Notes: generated from the letters alone by a model not told the origin. 64,000 bases of DNA from Chitinophaga sp. (GCF_019236475.1 NZ_JAFAIX010000005.1:1-64000), one strand, 5' to 3'. Counted from the stretch's first letter, positions 25,665 through 36,033 are shown. A program made the numbers and translations.

Positions 25665-26927
25665 CTACTGCGCTGCTTTTGCAGGGTGTTTTTCTACTGT
25701 CCTCACCACCCATGGAAGTGTTAAACCCTGTCCTATCAACGTTATCAGCACCGCCACCACTGAAATAAAAATGATGATATTCCGCTCTGGGAACGGGGTT
25801 CCATCTTCCATTGTCCGTGGCAGCGCAATGGCAGTAGCCAAAGATACAATCCCCCGCATGCCCGACCAGGTAATGATCAAACTCGTCTTCCAATCCAATA
25901 ACGCCCCTTCTGTCACCCGCTTGGATTTCTTGCTGAAAGCCCGCTGTAACGTATTTTTCTGCATAAATACCCGCACCATACGGAGTATAAACGCTACCAC
26001 TACCGCTAAAAAAGCATAAAAAACGTATAGCCATACATGTTCGGCATCAATTCCCCGCAATACATAAGGCAATTCCAATCCTATCAGGATAAAAATAAGG
26101 CCATTCAACAGGAAAATGATGATATCCCAGATGGACTTCGACTGGTGTTTCAGACTATCAGGGAATATTTTCCTACTAAACCGCGCTATGCCTAACCCAA
26201 GAATAACCACCGCTATCACCCCCGATACATGCAACTCTTCCGCCAATAAATAGGTGATAAAAGGCATTAACAGCATGAAACTGATCGTTACCATATGATT
26301 TTTTCGGAGCTTAAATAACAGGAACCCCAATATCTTCGCCATTACAAACCCTACCAACGCTCCTCCTGCCATCAATAGGAGGAAATTCAGCGAAGCTTTC
26401 CAGAGATAAAAAGCAGTACCAGTGACAGCAGCCACCGCAAAACGATACGCTACCAACGCACTGGCATCATTAATCAAACTCTCTCCTTCCAAGATGGTCA
26501 TGGTTTTATGGGATAATCCCAATCCTTTGGTTATACTCATAGCCGCCACGGCATCTGTAGCAGACAACACCGATCCCAATACAAAAGCCAGCGGCCAGGT
26601 CATTCCAGGAATAATATAATGCGCCATTACGGCTATACCCGTTGCCGTTATAAACACCAAAGAAATCGCCAAAGTACTGATGGTATTAATATTCACCTTA
26701 AACTGTTCGAAGGATATATTAAAGGCGGCATCATATAGCAACGGGGGCAGAAATATCAGGAACACAATCTCCGGGTTCAACTCTATCTCTGGCATGGAAG
26801 GAATAAATCCAATGGCTATACCTGCCACAATCAGCAATACCGGATATGGCAGCCGAATCTTATCTGCCATGGCCGATAAGGCTATCATCACTGCCAACAA
26901 AAACAAAACAATACTATAATTCTCCAT
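25665..26927 (-). CDS. Na+/H+ antiporter, CPA1/NhaP type (420 aa)
   Basis: Inner-membrane cation/proton antiporter with about 12 transmembrane helices along its length. The family core is clear: FLPPLLYDAAFNISFEQFK, then SATDAVAAMSITKGLGLSHKTMTILEGESLINDASALVAYRFA, which carries the ion-binding Asp pair (SATDAVA and ESLINDA), and WSGMRGIVSLATAIALP near the C-terminus. It lacks the long cytoplasmic tail of some CPA1 members. It is divergent from the dioxygenase gene (79 bp gap). Role in sodium or pH homeostasis follows from the family. Confidence 0.92.
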   Translation of the reverse strand: MENYSIVLFLLAVMIALSAMADKIRLPYPVLLIVAGIAIGFIPSMPEIELNPEIVFLIFLPPLLYDAAFNISFEQFKVNINTISTLAISLVFITATGIAVMAHYIIPGMTWPLAFVLGSVLSATDAVAAMSITKGLGLSHKTMTILEGESLINDASALVAYRFAVAAVTGTAFYLWKASLNFLLLMAGGALVGFVMAKILGFLLFKLRKNHMVTISFMLLMPFITYLLAEELHVSGVIAVVILGLGIARFSRKIFPDSLKHQSKSIWDIIIFLLNGLIFILIGLELPYVLRGIDAEHVWLYVFYAFLAVVVAFILRMVRVFMQKNTLQRAFSKKSKRVTEGALLDWKTSLIITWSGMRGIVSLATAIALPRTMEDGTPFPERNIIIFISVVAVLITLIGQGLTLPWVVRTVEKHPAKAAQ

Positions 26928-27006
26928 GCTGATGCTTTTGCCGCAAGTTAGAAAAAAAGTCGGCGTACCTTTTTAATACGCTATATTTAACCTTATTACT
27001 GTAGCT

Positions 27007-27729
27007 ATGAATAATACCAACAATGCACTACAACTGTTGACCACAGCAGGTTTTGCAATGATTAGCAATATATTTACGGAAGACGAAATTACCCGGATCT
27101 CCCAGATAATTCACCCGGCCGATACTTCGAAAAGCACCTTCCGAAAATCGGCAGATCTCTTCGCTATACGGCAATTCCTCCACGAAATCCCGGACGCTGT
27201 TCCGTTGATTTTTAACAAAAATCTACGGAAAATTATCTCCCAACTCCCCGGCGAAAATCCATTTGTCGTGAAAAGCATTTATTTCGATAAACCTCCCGGC
27301 TCCAACTGGTACGTGTCCTGGCACCAGGACCTGACCATCTCGGCAGATCAGAAAACAGATACGCCGGGCTTCGGCCCCTGGACGGTAAAAACGAACCAAT
27401 TTGCTGTACAGCCACCGGTAGCATACCTGGAGAACTTGACTACTATACGCATCCATCTAGATCATACCACCGCTGATAACGGGGCGCTGAAAGTAATTCC
27501 CGGTTCTCACCTGAAAAAAATTTATCGCCCTGAAACGATCGACTGGAATATAGAAAAAGAAGTTTGTTGCGAAGTGCCTGCCGGCGGCATTATGCTGATG
27601 AAACCACTCTTACTGCACAGTTCCTCCCGCACTACCAATGGACTCCCCAGAAGAGTGCTACATATCGAACTGGCTAGCTTGGAACTACCGGCTCCACTTC
27701 AATGGGCAGAGCGAATGTCCTTGCAATAG
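27007..27729 (+). CDS. phytanoyl-CoA dioxygenase (PhyH) family protein (240 aa)
   Basis: Fe(II)/2-oxoglutarate oxygenase fold. The iron facial triad is visible: H-x-D in SWHQDLTI (about residue 117) and the distal His in KPLLLHSSSRTTNG, with the Arg that binds 2-oxoglutarate just after it. The strand IHLDHTTADNGALKVIPGSHLK is a PhyH hallmark. Length is normal. Substrate unknown; such proteins hydroxylate small metabolites. No obvious operon partner apart from the ATPase gene 133 bp downstream. Confidence 0.88.
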   Translation: MNNTNNALQLLTTAGFAMISNIFTEDEITRISQIIHPADTSKSTFRKSADLFAIRQFLHEIPDAVPLIFNKNLRKIISQLPGENPFVVKSIYFDKPPGSNWYVSWHQDLTISADQKTDTPGFGPWTVKTNQFAVQPPVAYLENLTTIRIHLDHTTADNGALKVIPGSHLKKIYRPETIDWNIEKEVCCEVPAGGIMLMKPLLLHSSSRTTNGLPRRVLHIELASLELPAPLQWAERMSLQ

Positions 27730-27862
27730 GCGTCCCCGGCGGCTTTTAAGCGAACTGCTTCCAATTCCGCCGGATTCCTTATCTTTGATAAAGACAATGA
27801 TGCCTCAATTTTACAACTACTCCCTTTTCCACTAAAGGAATTAACCCGAAATTTCAATCACT

Positions 27863-28423
27863 ATGTTTTATAAATTCAATTATTATATCCTGACTGGTGG
27901 CCCAGGCTCAGGGAAAAGCGCACTACTGACGGATCTTCAAAAACGAGGGTATAATGCAGTGCCGGAAGCAGGCAGAAAAATTATTCAGGACCAAGTTAAA
28001 CAAAACGGGAATGCACTCCCCTGGGGTGATACTGCAGCTTATTCCCGCTTAATGCTACAACAGTCTATTAAAGACTACCAGCACTTCCTAACGTCAACGA
28101 ATACTTGTTTTTTTGACAGAGGTGTGCCAGATGTTTTGGGATATGTATCACTCATTAAAGGCCCGTCCATCGATCTCTACCAAGCTGCGGCAGCAACCTA
28201 CCGCTACAATGCAGACGTTTTCATACTGCCACCATGGGAGGAAATCTATGAAACAGATACGGAAAGAAAACAGGATTTCCAATTGGCTGTTGACACCTAT
28301 CACCAAATGAAGGAAACCTATACCAGCCTGGGTTATGACGTGATTGAAGTGCCTAAAGACGTGGTAACTGCCAGATCCACCTGGATATTGAATTATCTGT
28401 ACGAGAAAAATGCCAACTACTGA
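27863..28423 (+). CDS. small AAA ATPase/kinase-like protein (186 aa)
   Basis: P-loop protein of the AAA_28 type. Walker A is TGGPGSGKSALL (residues 11-22). FFDRGVPDVLGYV holds the Asp-Arg pair seen in this family, and VFILPPWEEIYETDTERKQDF is the conserved second motif with PPW and an Arg finger-like region. Size suggests a nucleotide or metabolite kinase; the exact function of this family is not established. It ends 2 bp before the convergent ligD stop. Confidence 0.82.
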   Translation: MFYKFNYYILTGGPGSGKSALLTDLQKRGYNAVPEAGRKIIQDQVKQNGNALPWGDTAAYSRLMLQQSIKDYQHFLTSTNTCFFDRGVPDVLGYVSLIKGPSIDLYQAAAATYRYNADVFILPPWEEIYETDTERKQDFQLAVDTYHQMKETYTSLGYDVIEVPKDVVTARSTWILNYLYEKNANY

Positions 28424-28425
28424 GA

Positions 28426-31161
28426 CTAAAGCAGTGCTTTCAGTTTTTCCAATACCAAACGCAGGTTAATACCTTTACCCATCAAGCCTTTCAACAAATC
28501 TCCCTTGGCTGCAATACGTGATGTCATGGTATAGATACTGAAATCTTTCATGTTCACTCCTTTTTTCAGTTCGCTCCAACTCAATGGCGCTGAAACCGTG
28601 GCTCCTGGCTTGGGGCGGAGGGAATAGGCGGATGCCATCGTCTGTATCTGCCTGTTCTGCAAGTAATCCAAGTATATTAAACCTTTCCGTTTGGCGGGCG
28701 TACGCGCCACACTGGTGGTTTTCGGCAAGCGCTTATTTACGATACCTACGATCAACTCTGCCAGCATACGCGATTGATCATAATCATATTTCCCTCCCAA
28801 CGGAATAAGTATATGCATCCCCGTAGACCCAGAGGTCTTAACAAATGCCTCCGCTCCAATCTCATCCAACACATCCTTTACTACTAAAGCGGTTTCCACT
28901 ACTTGGCTGAAAGGATTATTATCAGGGTCCAAGTCTATCAGACAATAATCTGGGTTATCCGGCTTACTGACCCTACTATGCCAAGGATTCATTTCTATAC
29001 AACCTAGATTAGCCATGTACAATAGGGTGGCTTTGTTCTTGCACACCAAAAACATTTTCGTTTCATTATCGGATTCGCTCTGATAAGGAAAAGTGGGTAA
29101 CCAATCCGCTACTTTGTCTTCTACATTTTTCTGGTAAAAATGAAAACCGTCAATGCCGTCGGGGAAGCGGTTGAGCGACTGTGGCCGGTCTTTCAGGTAG
29201 GGTAAAATCACATCCGAGATGGCGGCATAGTAATTAATCATATCTCGCTTGGTGATTTTTTCTACCGGCCAATATACCTTATCCAGGTTGGTGAATTTTA
29301 GTAACTGTCCATCTACTTTGATTTCCACCTCTGGTTCATCGGGTGGCAGGAAACCGTTGGGAACAGCTTTCTTTTTGCTTCCTGCTGCCTTCTTTTGTGT
29401 AGCGACAACGGCTTTCTTTTTGCTGCTCGTCGCTTTTTTAGCAGTAGTGGTAGCGGCCTTTTTAGGGGCAGCTTGTTTTGCAGTTGACGCCATAGCGGTA
29501 GTTTTTTTGGTGGTAGTTTTGTTGGCAGGTGTGGCTACTACTTTCTCTTGCTTTTCTTTGGGTCCCTTTTTATCTTCCCGCATACCCAGGAAGATAGGCT
29601 GTCGCAGAAGGCCTTCCGCTGTTATCTGTGCATATTTGACGGTGCAAACAAGTACAGGTTTCAACCAAGTAACGGGCATGTTCGTTTTGGGAATAGGATG
29701 GAATGGGGAGACAGCCGACACCAGTGGCTGAAATTTTCCATGAAGCGTTTTTAAAAGTTCCTCATTAAAGCCGCCCCCAGTATGACCTATATAAGTCAGC
29801 TTTTTCCCAATGTATTTCCCTAACACAACCGCCCCAAAATATTTTCTACTATTACGCCCTTTCGTATAGCCACAGATGATAGCTTCCGTTTGGTGATTAT
29901 TTTTAACTTTCAACCATGTATCCGTTCTTCTTCCGGTGCTATAAACGCTGTCCATTTTTTTGGCCATAACACCTTCCAATCCACGCTCCACAGCCACTTT
30001 ATAGAAAGCAGTTCCTTCCTCCGTGATATGATCGCTGTACCGCAATAAAGGATGATTCAAAGGTATTATTTCCCGTAACAACTCCTTCCTTTCTATTAAT
30101 GGCAACTGACGCAAATCCTTCCCTTCATACCACAGTAGGTCAAAAATATAATAAACAAGATGCGCACTCCTACCCTCTTTCATGAAGTTCTGCAACTGCT
30201 GAAAATCGGGATCGCCACGCTCATCTAGGGCAACAATTTCACCGTCTGTTACCGCCTTGACATTCCACGCTTTCAGGGCGTCTACAATGATTCCAAATTT
30301 ATCTTTAAAACTGATTTGATTTCTAGAAAGGAGCTCCACCTTGGTTTTATTGAGATAGCCGATAGCGCGATAGCCATCCCACTTAATTTCGTATAGCCAT
30401 TCTGGGTTATCAAAAGGGCCTTTTGTGAGCGTGGCCAACATAGGAGATACTTTACTTAGCATGGCCGATTTCTTCCCTGGAATAGCAGTAGTGGCCCGTG
30501 TACTGGCTGTCTCCCTAAAATTATTCTTTTTTCGTATATCCGATGCCGTTACTTTACTGGCTTTATTACTCTTCCATACTTTATCTGGAGCTTTAGCAAC
30601 TTGTTCAATCGTTTTCCCGGAAATGACGGATTTATTGCGGGTAGTAATATCGGTTGTCTTGGCGTATTTATCTTTCCCTTTCATCAGCAGCCAAGCATTA
30701 TCCCCACGGCCCGGTGCTTTCACCAGAAAAAATACGCCTTTCAGCTTATGACCATGTAAAATGAATTTGATTTTGCCGGTATGCAATTCATCTAATAATT
30801 CCTTCTCCACGGATTTCCTTCGTGCTGGCGGTTCTTCCGGCTCATAGTCGCCTTCATCCCAAACGATCACAGTGCCCGCACCATAATTGCCTTCTGGAAT
30901 AATCCCCTCAAATTGGCGGTAATCATAGGGATGATCTTCCACCATCATGGCCAGTCTTTTTACATTCGGGTCCAGGGAGGGTCCTTTAGGGACCGCCCAA
31001 CTTTTCAATACGCCCTCCATTTCCAGTCGGAAATCATAATGCAAACGGGTAGCATCATGTTTCTGCACCACAAAATGCAAGGATTTTGTGCGATTCTTTC
31101 CGCCTTCAGGCTCAGGCGTATGGGTGAAAGTCCTTTTCTGACGGTATTTCGCAAGACTCAT
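28426..31161 (-). CDS. ligD: ATP-dependent DNA ligase D (PE-LIG-POL)
   Basis: Non-homologous end-joining enzyme of 911 aa. Domain order: 3'-phosphoesterase at about residues 28-165 (VVQKHDATRLHYDFRLE, MVEDHPYDYRQFEGIIPEGNYGAG), ATP-dependent ligase at 235-525 with the lysine nucleotidyl-transfer motif EIKWDGYRA near residue 260, and a primase-polymerase domain at 612-900 (LDLDPDNNPF, KTSGSTGMHILIPL). Between ligase and polymerase is a 75-residue Lys/Ala/Thr-rich linker, like a histone H1 tail. No ku gene is in the window. Monocistronic; converges on the small ATPase gene. Confidence 0.95.
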   Translation of the reverse strand: MSLAKYRQKRTFTHTPEPEGGKNRTKSLHFVVQKHDATRLHYDFRLEMEGVLKSWAVPKGPSLDPNVKRLAMMVEDHPYDYRQFEGIIPEGNYGAGTVIVWDEGDYEPEEPPARRKSVEKELLDELHTGKIKFILHGHKLKGVFFLVKAPGRGDNAWLLMKGKDKYAKTTDITTRNKSVISGKTIEQVAKAPDKVWKSNKASKVTASDIRKKNNFRETASTRATTAIPGKKSAMLSKVSPMLATLTKGPFDNPEWLYEIKWDGYRAIGYLNKTKVELLSRNQISFKDKFGIIVDALKAWNVKAVTDGEIVALDERGDPDFQQLQNFMKEGRSAHLVYYIFDLLWYEGKDLRQLPLIERKELLREIIPLNHPLLRYSDHITEEGTAFYKVAVERGLEGVMAKKMDSVYSTGRRTDTWLKVKNNHQTEAIICGYTKGRNSRKYFGAVVLGKYIGKKLTYIGHTGGGFNEELLKTLHGKFQPLVSAVSPFHPIPKTNMPVTWLKPVLVCTVKYAQITAEGLLRQPIFLGMREDKKGPKEKQEKVVATPANKTTTKKTTAMASTAKQAAPKKAATTTAKKATSSKKKAVVATQKKAAGSKKKAVPNGFLPPDEPEVEIKVDGQLLKFTNLDKVYWPVEKITKRDMINYYAAISDVILPYLKDRPQSLNRFPDGIDGFHFYQKNVEDKVADWLPTFPYQSESDNETKMFLVCKNKATLLYMANLGCIEMNPWHSRVSKPDNPDYCLIDLDPDNNPFSQVVETALVVKDVLDEIGAEAFVKTSGSTGMHILIPLGGKYDYDQSRMLAELIVGIVNKRLPKTTSVARTPAKRKGLIYLDYLQNRQIQTMASAYSLRPKPGATVSAPLSWSELKKGVNMKDFSIYTMTSRIAAKGDLLKGLMGKGINLRLVLEKLKALL

Positions 31162-31228
31162 TCCGCAAATCGTTTATATGATATAATACACTTGCAGGCA
31201 ATATAGTTCACGCGGTAGACCCTGTCAA

Positions 31229-31789
31229 TTACAGGGTTTTCAGGATTCTGTTAAGACTGCGAACAGAAATCCCCAAGTAGGATGCCATATCTTCTTTGGA
31301 AATAGTCAACTGTTGTATTTCCATTAATTCCAGTAATTTCCGCAGACTGTGTTCCAGTGTATACAACTGTTGCAGGGTGGCCTTGGTGTCGGTAATAATC
31401 AACCTGTCCGCCAGTTCCTCCATGAGGATACTACTGAATTTTAAATTCGTACTATACAGGTGACGGAAATAAGGAACCGCCACCGCAAAGGCGGTCAGCG
31501 GGGTAATTGCCTGTACATTATTCATACATTTAATTCCTTTAATTACTTCCAGGTCACCTACCTGCTGCCCTTTTCCCATAAACTGGCGGATGAAGTCTTT
31601 CCCATTATCTTCTGTACTATAACATTTGGCAATTCCTTCCCTGATAATCAGGACTCTTGCCAAGGTATCTCCCTGCTGCAATAGAAAGTCGCCCTTATCG
31701 TATACCTTCAAGGAAATTTGATCTCTCAGTGCCGGCTGGTTGTAGAGATCTTCAATGAAGCTGTAAAAAGATTCATTTGTACGGAACAT
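31229..31789 (-). CDS. Crp/Fnr-family transcriptional regulator (186 aa)
   Basis: The N-terminal 120 residues form a cyclic-nucleotide-binding-like beta-roll (KGDFLLQQGDTLARVLIIREGIAKCY, GQQVGDLEVIKG). The C-terminal helix-turn-helix is short (TISKEDMASYLGISVRSLNRILKTL), as in many Bacteroidota members of 185-195 aa. The RxxS phosphate-cassette residues for cAMP are not evident, so the ligand is unknown. Divergent from the HAD gene; a 12-bp perfect palindrome lies between them, 14 bp from this start. Confidence 0.88.
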   Translation of the reverse strand: MFRTNESFYSFIEDLYNQPALRDQISLKVYDKGDFLLQQGDTLARVLIIREGIAKCYSTEDNGKDFIRQFMGKGQQVGDLEVIKGIKCMNNVQAITPLTAFAVAVPYFRHLYSTNLKFSSILMEELADRLIITDTKATLQQLYTLEHSLRKLLELMEIQQLTISKEDMASYLGISVRSLNRILKTL

Positions 31790-31802
31790 AAAACGTAATC
31801 CG

Positions 31803-31814
31803 GGACAATTGTCC
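31803..31814. promoter_or_regulatory. 12-bp palindrome GGACAATTGTCC, possible operator
   Basis: Perfect 12-bp palindrome in the 81-bp space between the divergent Crp-like and HAD genes. The position would suit autoregulation by the Crp-family protein. No experimental or comparative support is available here. Confidence 0.35.
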
Positions 31815-31870
31815 TTTTTTGAATAAATAGTAATCAGGAACTTCGTGCCCTGTTGAAAAACAAAAATAAG

Positions 31871-32563
31871 ATGAAAGACAAATTAAAAGTCATTGCTTTT
31901 GACGCTGATGATACATTGTGGGTAAACGAACCCTATTTCCGTGAAAATGAATTAATTTTTGCCGATTTACTGGCGGACTATATGCCCAAAGAGGAAATCC
32001 TGAAAACCTTATTCAGCATAGAGATGAAGAACTTGCAACTCTATGGCTATGGCGTGAAGGGATTTATGCTCAGTATGATTGAAGCAGCCAATCAAATCAC
32101 CAACGGACATGCCAGTGCTACACTGATTAACAATATCATTGCCCTTGGTCAAACGCAGTTGCAAAAACCAGTAGAATTACTGGATGGCGTGGAAGAAGTA
32201 TTACAAAATCTACAAGGAAAATACCAACTGGTAGTAGCTACCAAAGGCGATTTGCTGGATCAGCAACGAAAAGTGAAGAATTCAGGTCTGGAAGCCTATT
32301 TCCACCACATTGAAGTCATGAGCGATAAGAAATCAACTGATTACGCACATATGTTGAAAAAGCTCAACTGTGATCCAGACCACTTCTTGATGTTGGGCAA
32401 CTCCATGAAATCAGATGTGCTGCCAGTGTTGGAACTACAAGGATATGCCTCGCATATTCCTTACCATATCACCTGGGCCCATGAAGTGCATGAAGAGGAA
32501 CCACAACATCCCAACTATATTAAACTGACAACTATCAAAGAAATCCTGGGGCATCTGGATTAG
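31871..32563 (+). CDS. HAD-superfamily hydrolase (230 aa)
   Basis: Start at the ATG at 31871; the frame is open from a TTG 18 bp earlier but the family begins right before the first motif. Motif I DADDTLW (nucleophile Asp plus acid/base Asp), a helical cap, motif II in VVATKG, motif III Lys in SDKKSTDYAHML and motif IV MLGNSMKSDVLPVLE with the Mg-binding Asp are all present. It belongs to the phosphatase subfamily I; substrate unknown. Cytoplasmic, monocistronic, ends at a hairpin. Confidence 0.88.
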   Translation: MKDKLKVIAFDADDTLWVNEPYFRENELIFADLLADYMPKEEILKTLFSIEMKNLQLYGYGVKGFMLSMIEAANQITNGHASATLINNIIALGQTQLQKPVELLDGVEEVLQNLQGKYQLVVATKGDLLDQQRKVKNSGLEAYFHHIEVMSDKKSTDYAHMLKKLNCDPDHFLMLGNSMKSDVLPVLELQGYASHIPYHITWAHEVHEEEPQHPNYIKLTTIKEILGHLD

Positions 32564-32586
32564 TGATTAGTATAGTATGTACAAAA

Positions 32587-32640
32587 CCGGCGACTGTGGC
32601 CTGCGTGTATCCATCCAGGATAGCCGCAGGCCAGTCGTCG
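32587..32640. terminator. long GC-rich hairpin between convergent genes
   Basis: Stem built from CGGCGACTG, GGCCTGCG and TATCC on the left pairing with GGATA, CGCAGGCC and AGTCGTCG on the right, with small bulges and loop ATCCA. It lies between the HAD and FAH stop codons, with a TTTT run on the minus strand side. Confidence 0.65.
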
Positions 32641-32641
32641 T

Positions 32642-33496
32642 TTAGGGCTTATATTCCTGCATCACCTGTCGGGCAGTACCCAGGCCATCTATACCGTATT
32701 CAATGACATCCCCAGGACGTAAAAAGCGCTGGGGCATACGCCCTGTACCGCTTCCCGCCGGCGACCCGGTGGAGATGATATCTCCCGGAAACAATCCAAA
32801 AAACTCGCTAATATAAGCTGTCAGATTAGGCACCTTGCATATCAGGTCGGAGGTATGCCCATCCTGCATAATTTCGTCGTTTAATCGCAGCCATATCCGC
32901 AACTGGCCAGGATCAGGGATTTCATCTTTTGTCACAAACCACGGCCCCAGTGGTGCAAAGGTGTTGCATCCCTTTCCTTTGTCCCAGGTACCACCGCGCT
33001 TTTTCATATAGGCACGTTCGCTGATATCGTTATGTAGAATATATCCTGCGATATAATCCATGGATTCCGCAGTGGTGATATTGGTCCCTTTTTTACCGAT
33101 CACCACGCCCAATTCTGTTTCCCAATCCGTTTCCAGACTGTCTTTCGGAATGGTAACACCATCAAACGGCCCATTTAAGGCGCTCATGGCTTTCAGGAAA
33201 AGAATGGGTTCTGCTTCTGGAATAAATCCTGTTTCCGCAATATGATCTTTGTAATTAAGGCCAACGCAAACGATTTTACCAGGATTAGCCAATGGCACGC
33301 CTAGTCGGGCATCGGCAGGAATCTGTTTTAGTTGGTGCTGATCTTTTTTGATAAAAGCGGCCAATCGCTCCAGGCCGCCATTACCGAGAAATTCATTGGT
33401 ATAATCCTCTCCCAGGGCGGAAGTATCGTAATAGTTGTCATTCAGCATGATTCCCGGTTTTTCCTCACCGGGATTTCCGTATCGAATTAGTTTCAT
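32642..33496 (-). CDS. fumarylacetoacetate hydrolase (FAH) family protein (284 aa)
   Basis: FAH-fold metal-dependent hydrolase, isomerase or decarboxylase. Visible motifs: [33 protein letters not shown], the metal-binding acidic cluster [46 protein letters not shown], and [11 protein letters not shown] at the C-terminus. Typical length for the 2-hydroxyhepta-2,4-diene-1,7-dioate isomerase or oxaloacetate tautomerase/acylpyruvase branch. It overlaps the end of mqo by 32 bp, so it is co-expressed with it; oxaloacetate handling next to malate oxidation would make sense but is inferred. Confidence 0.9.
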   Translation of the reverse strand: MKLIRYGNPGEEKPGIMLNDNYYDTSALGEDYTNEFLGNGGLERLAAFIKKDQHQLKQIPADARLGVPLANPGKIVCVGLNYKDHIAETGFIPEAEPILFLKAMSALNGPFDGVTIPKDSLETDWETELGVVIGKKGTNITTAESMDYIAGYILHNDISERAYMKKRGGTWDKGKGCNTFAPLGPWFVTKDEIPDPGQLRIWLRLNDEIMQDGHTSDLICKVPNLTAYISEFFGLFPGDIISTGSPAGSGTGRMPQRFLRPGDVIEYGIDGLGTARQVMQEYKP

Positions 33497-35009
33497 CTAC
33501 TGTCTTTTTAATCACAGGTTGTTTCCAGTCTAATTTAAGGGTTTTACTGGTCCAATTCCTGATTTTATATAACAGATCTGCGTTGCCTTCTAGGTGAGTG
33601 CCATAGGTAGGAATCAGTTCCAGTAGGTCTTCCCGCCAATCGCCCGACATTTTATCCGGAAAACATTTTTCCATCACCGTCAGCATGATAGACACTGCTG
33701 TAGATGCACCAGGTGATGCGCCCAGCAATGCTGCCACGGTACCATCCTTACTGGTAACGGTTTCCGTGCCAAAGCGCAGCTCTCCGCCCTTACCTGGACT
33801 ATTGTAAATTACCTGTACACGTTGCCCCGCCTCCTGTAATATCCAGTCCTTATCATGCACATTAGGATAAAAAATTCTTAATGCATCGATGCGATCCTGG
33901 AAGGATAAACGCAGTTGTTGCACGAGGTATTTTTCCAGGTCAAAGTTCTTCAAACCTACTTCCAGCATAGGCAGGATATTCCAATATTTAATGGATTCAA
34001 ACAAATCCAGGTGGGATCCTTCTTTTAAAAATTTGGTGGAAAATGTAGCAAAAGGGCCGAAAAGAATCGCTTTTTCGCCGTTAATGATCCGTGTATCCAG
34101 GTGGGGTACGCTCATGGGAGGTGCGCCTACAGATGCTTGGCCATATACCTTTGCATGATGACGGTTGACCACTTCCGGATTACGACAAACCAGCCATTCA
34201 CCCCCTACCGGGAATCCGCCATAGGCACGTGCTTCAGGGATATTTGATCCTTGCAGTAATTCCAATGAACCACCTCCGGCGCCGATGAATACAAAATCTG
34301 TCGTCACATAAAGGGAATCTCTTACTTTGGCATTTTTGATCCTTGCTTCCCAACGACCGTCTGTCAATTGTTTCAGGTCTTTCACTTCATGTTGCAGATG
34401 TAGTTTTACACCTGGTTGTTTTTGCAGGTGATTGATGAGTATGCGTGTCAGTTCTCCATAATTCACATCAGTACCCAATTCCATATAGGTAGCAGCCGCT
34501 TTTTCAGACATGTCGCGTCCTTCCATTACCAATGGTATCCAGCTTTTCAGCACATTAGGGTCTTCGGAATATTCCATTCCTTGGTAAAGCTGATACTGTT
34601 GTAGAGCGTTAAAACGTTTCTGTAGATAGGCTACATCTGCCGCCCCATGCACAAAGCTCATATGAGGAACACTGCGGATAAAGGCAGCAGGATCAGGAAT
34701 AATATCTTTCTCCACCAATGTAGACCAGAACTGCTTGGTAGCTTCAAATTCTTCGATGATATGTAAGGCTTTGCTGGTATCGATGGAACCATCTTCCAGT
34801 TCAGGAGTATAATTCAGTTCGCAGAGAGCGGAATGTCCGGTACCTGCATTATTCCAGGCATCAGAGCTTTCTCCCGCAACGAGGTCTAGTTTTTCGTAAA
34901 TATGAATGGACCAGTCCGGGTTCAGATATTTCAGAAAAGTGCCTAGCGTAGCGCTCATAATACCAGCACCGATCAGTAATACATCCGTATGAATTTTCTC
35001 CTTTTGCAT
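33465..35009 (-). CDS. mqo: malate:quinone oxidoreductase (514 aa)
   Basis: FAD-dependent, membrane-associated enzyme oxidising malate to oxaloacetate with a quinone acceptor. The N-terminal FAD motif is [18 protein letters not shown], followed by [32 protein letters not shown], which is characteristic of Mqo. Further conserved segments are [44 protein letters not shown] and [16 protein letters not shown]. Length is normal. It is the first gene of a two-gene operon with the overlapping FAH-family gene. Confidence 0.96.
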   Translation of the reverse strand: MQKEKIHTDVLLIGAGIMSATLGTFLKYLNPDWSIHIYEKLDLVAGESSDAWNNAGTGHSALCELNYTPELEDGSIDTSKALHIIEEFEATKQFWSTLVEKDIIPDPAAFIRSVPHMSFVHGAADVAYLQKRFNALQQYQLYQGMEYSEDPNVLKSWIPLVMEGRDMSEKAAATYMELGTDVNYGELTRILINHLQKQPGVKLHLQHEVKDLKQLTDGRWEARIKNAKVRDSLYVTTDFVFIGAGGGSLELLQGSNIPEARAYGGFPVGGEWLVCRNPEVVNRHHAKVYGQASVGAPPMSVPHLDTRIINGEKAILFGPFATFSTKFLKEGSHLDLFESIKYWNILPMLEVGLKNFDLEKYLVQQLRLSFQDRIDALRIFYPNVHDKDWILQEAGQRVQVIYNSPGKGGELRFGTETVTSKDGTVAALLGASPGASTAVSIMLTVMEKCFPDKMSGDWREDLLELIPTYGTHLEGNADLLYKIRNWTSKTLKLDWKQPVIKKTVDETNSIRKSR

Positions 35010-35088
35010 AAATAACCAGTTTGATAAATGCGTTCGTTTGGAAAATGATGATTGAGTAGGGTTCTATAAATTTAACAAATTGTATGCG

Positions 35089-35844
35089 ATGAATCATTCA
35101 AATCAGTTTTTATCTTTCCGCATGCGCCACCTCCTTGTGATTATCCTATTGTGCTGCTCTGCGCTGCCAGCTATCGCCCAGCATCCGCTCAAAGGGAAGA
35201 TAATGGACGAAGACAGTCTGCCCATGCCTGGTGTCACCATCTTGAATAAAAGAACTAATTCCGGTACTATTACGGATGCTAACGGCTTGTTTACCATCAC
35301 TGCCCGACCAGGAGATACCCTCTTGATAAAAATGTTGGGGTATCTGCCGTTATTGTACCTATACGATCGTCACCAGGACTGGATCATTCGTTACATGAAA
35401 AGAAATATCATAGAACTGAATGCTATCAACATTATCCATTATAATTTTCAACGAGATTCCTTGCGCCTGCGTCAGGAATATGCCCGCGAATTCACGTATC
35501 GTCCTCCCCACTGGGATGAGGTCTGGGATGTCAAACACCTGAGACCTTTTGCTGTCAATATCAACAACCTCTTCAAGGCTACGCAGTTTAAAACGATTCA
35601 TAAGAAGAAGCACTTCCGTAGAGTGCTACTGGCAAAGGAAGAAGAAAATTATATAAACCAACATTTTACTATTGATATGGTGAGTCATGTGGTGCCGCTT
35701 AGTGGAGACAGCCTTACCTTGTTTATGCAACGGTATCGTCCTGGGAAGGCGTTTCTGGAAGGCGCTTCCACTTATGATATTTATGTGTATATCAAACAAA
35801 GATATCAGGAATTCATCCATGGCACTGCTACTATTCCCAAGTAA
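35089..35844 (+). CDS. exported protein with carboxypeptidase-like regulatory domain (251 aa)
   Basis: Start taken at the ATG at 35089; the ATG at 35122 (beginning MRHLLVIILL) is also possible and would give a tighter signal peptide. The leader ends at AIAQ. Residues 36-100 form a CarboxypepD_reg-like beta-sandwich (KIMDEDSLPMPGVTILNKRTNSGTITDANGLF...GD.L.I.MLGY). The remaining 150 residues are charged and not recognised. Unlike TonB receptors no plug or barrel follows. Such proteins are frequent in Bacteroidota envelopes; role unknown. Confidence 0.75.
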   Translation: MNHSNQFLSFRMRHLLVIILLCCSALPAIAQHPLKGKIMDEDSLPMPGVTILNKRTNSGTITDANGLFTITARPGDTLLIKMLGYLPLLYLYDRHQDWIIRYMKRNIIELNAINIIHYNFQRDSLRLRQEYAREFTYRPPHWDEVWDVKHLRPFAVNINNLFKATQFKTIHKKKHFRRVLLAKEEENYINQHFTIDMVSHVVPLSGDSLTLFMQRYRPGKAFLEGASTYDIYVYIKQRYQEFIHGTATIPK

Positions 35845-36033
35845 TGTTCTTCATTGGAAACAATTGTCTCTCACATTTTGTAAATACACTGATACGGTGC
35901 TGCCACTGGCTTTTAGGTCTTGTCGGGCTGTAGGGAGACACGCAACCCTCTTCCCAAGCACCTCCCTTTGCCGCGAAGCATAGTGAGGGCCTTCTATCCA
36001 GTGCAGATGTCGTCTCCCGAAAAATAATTTTGC

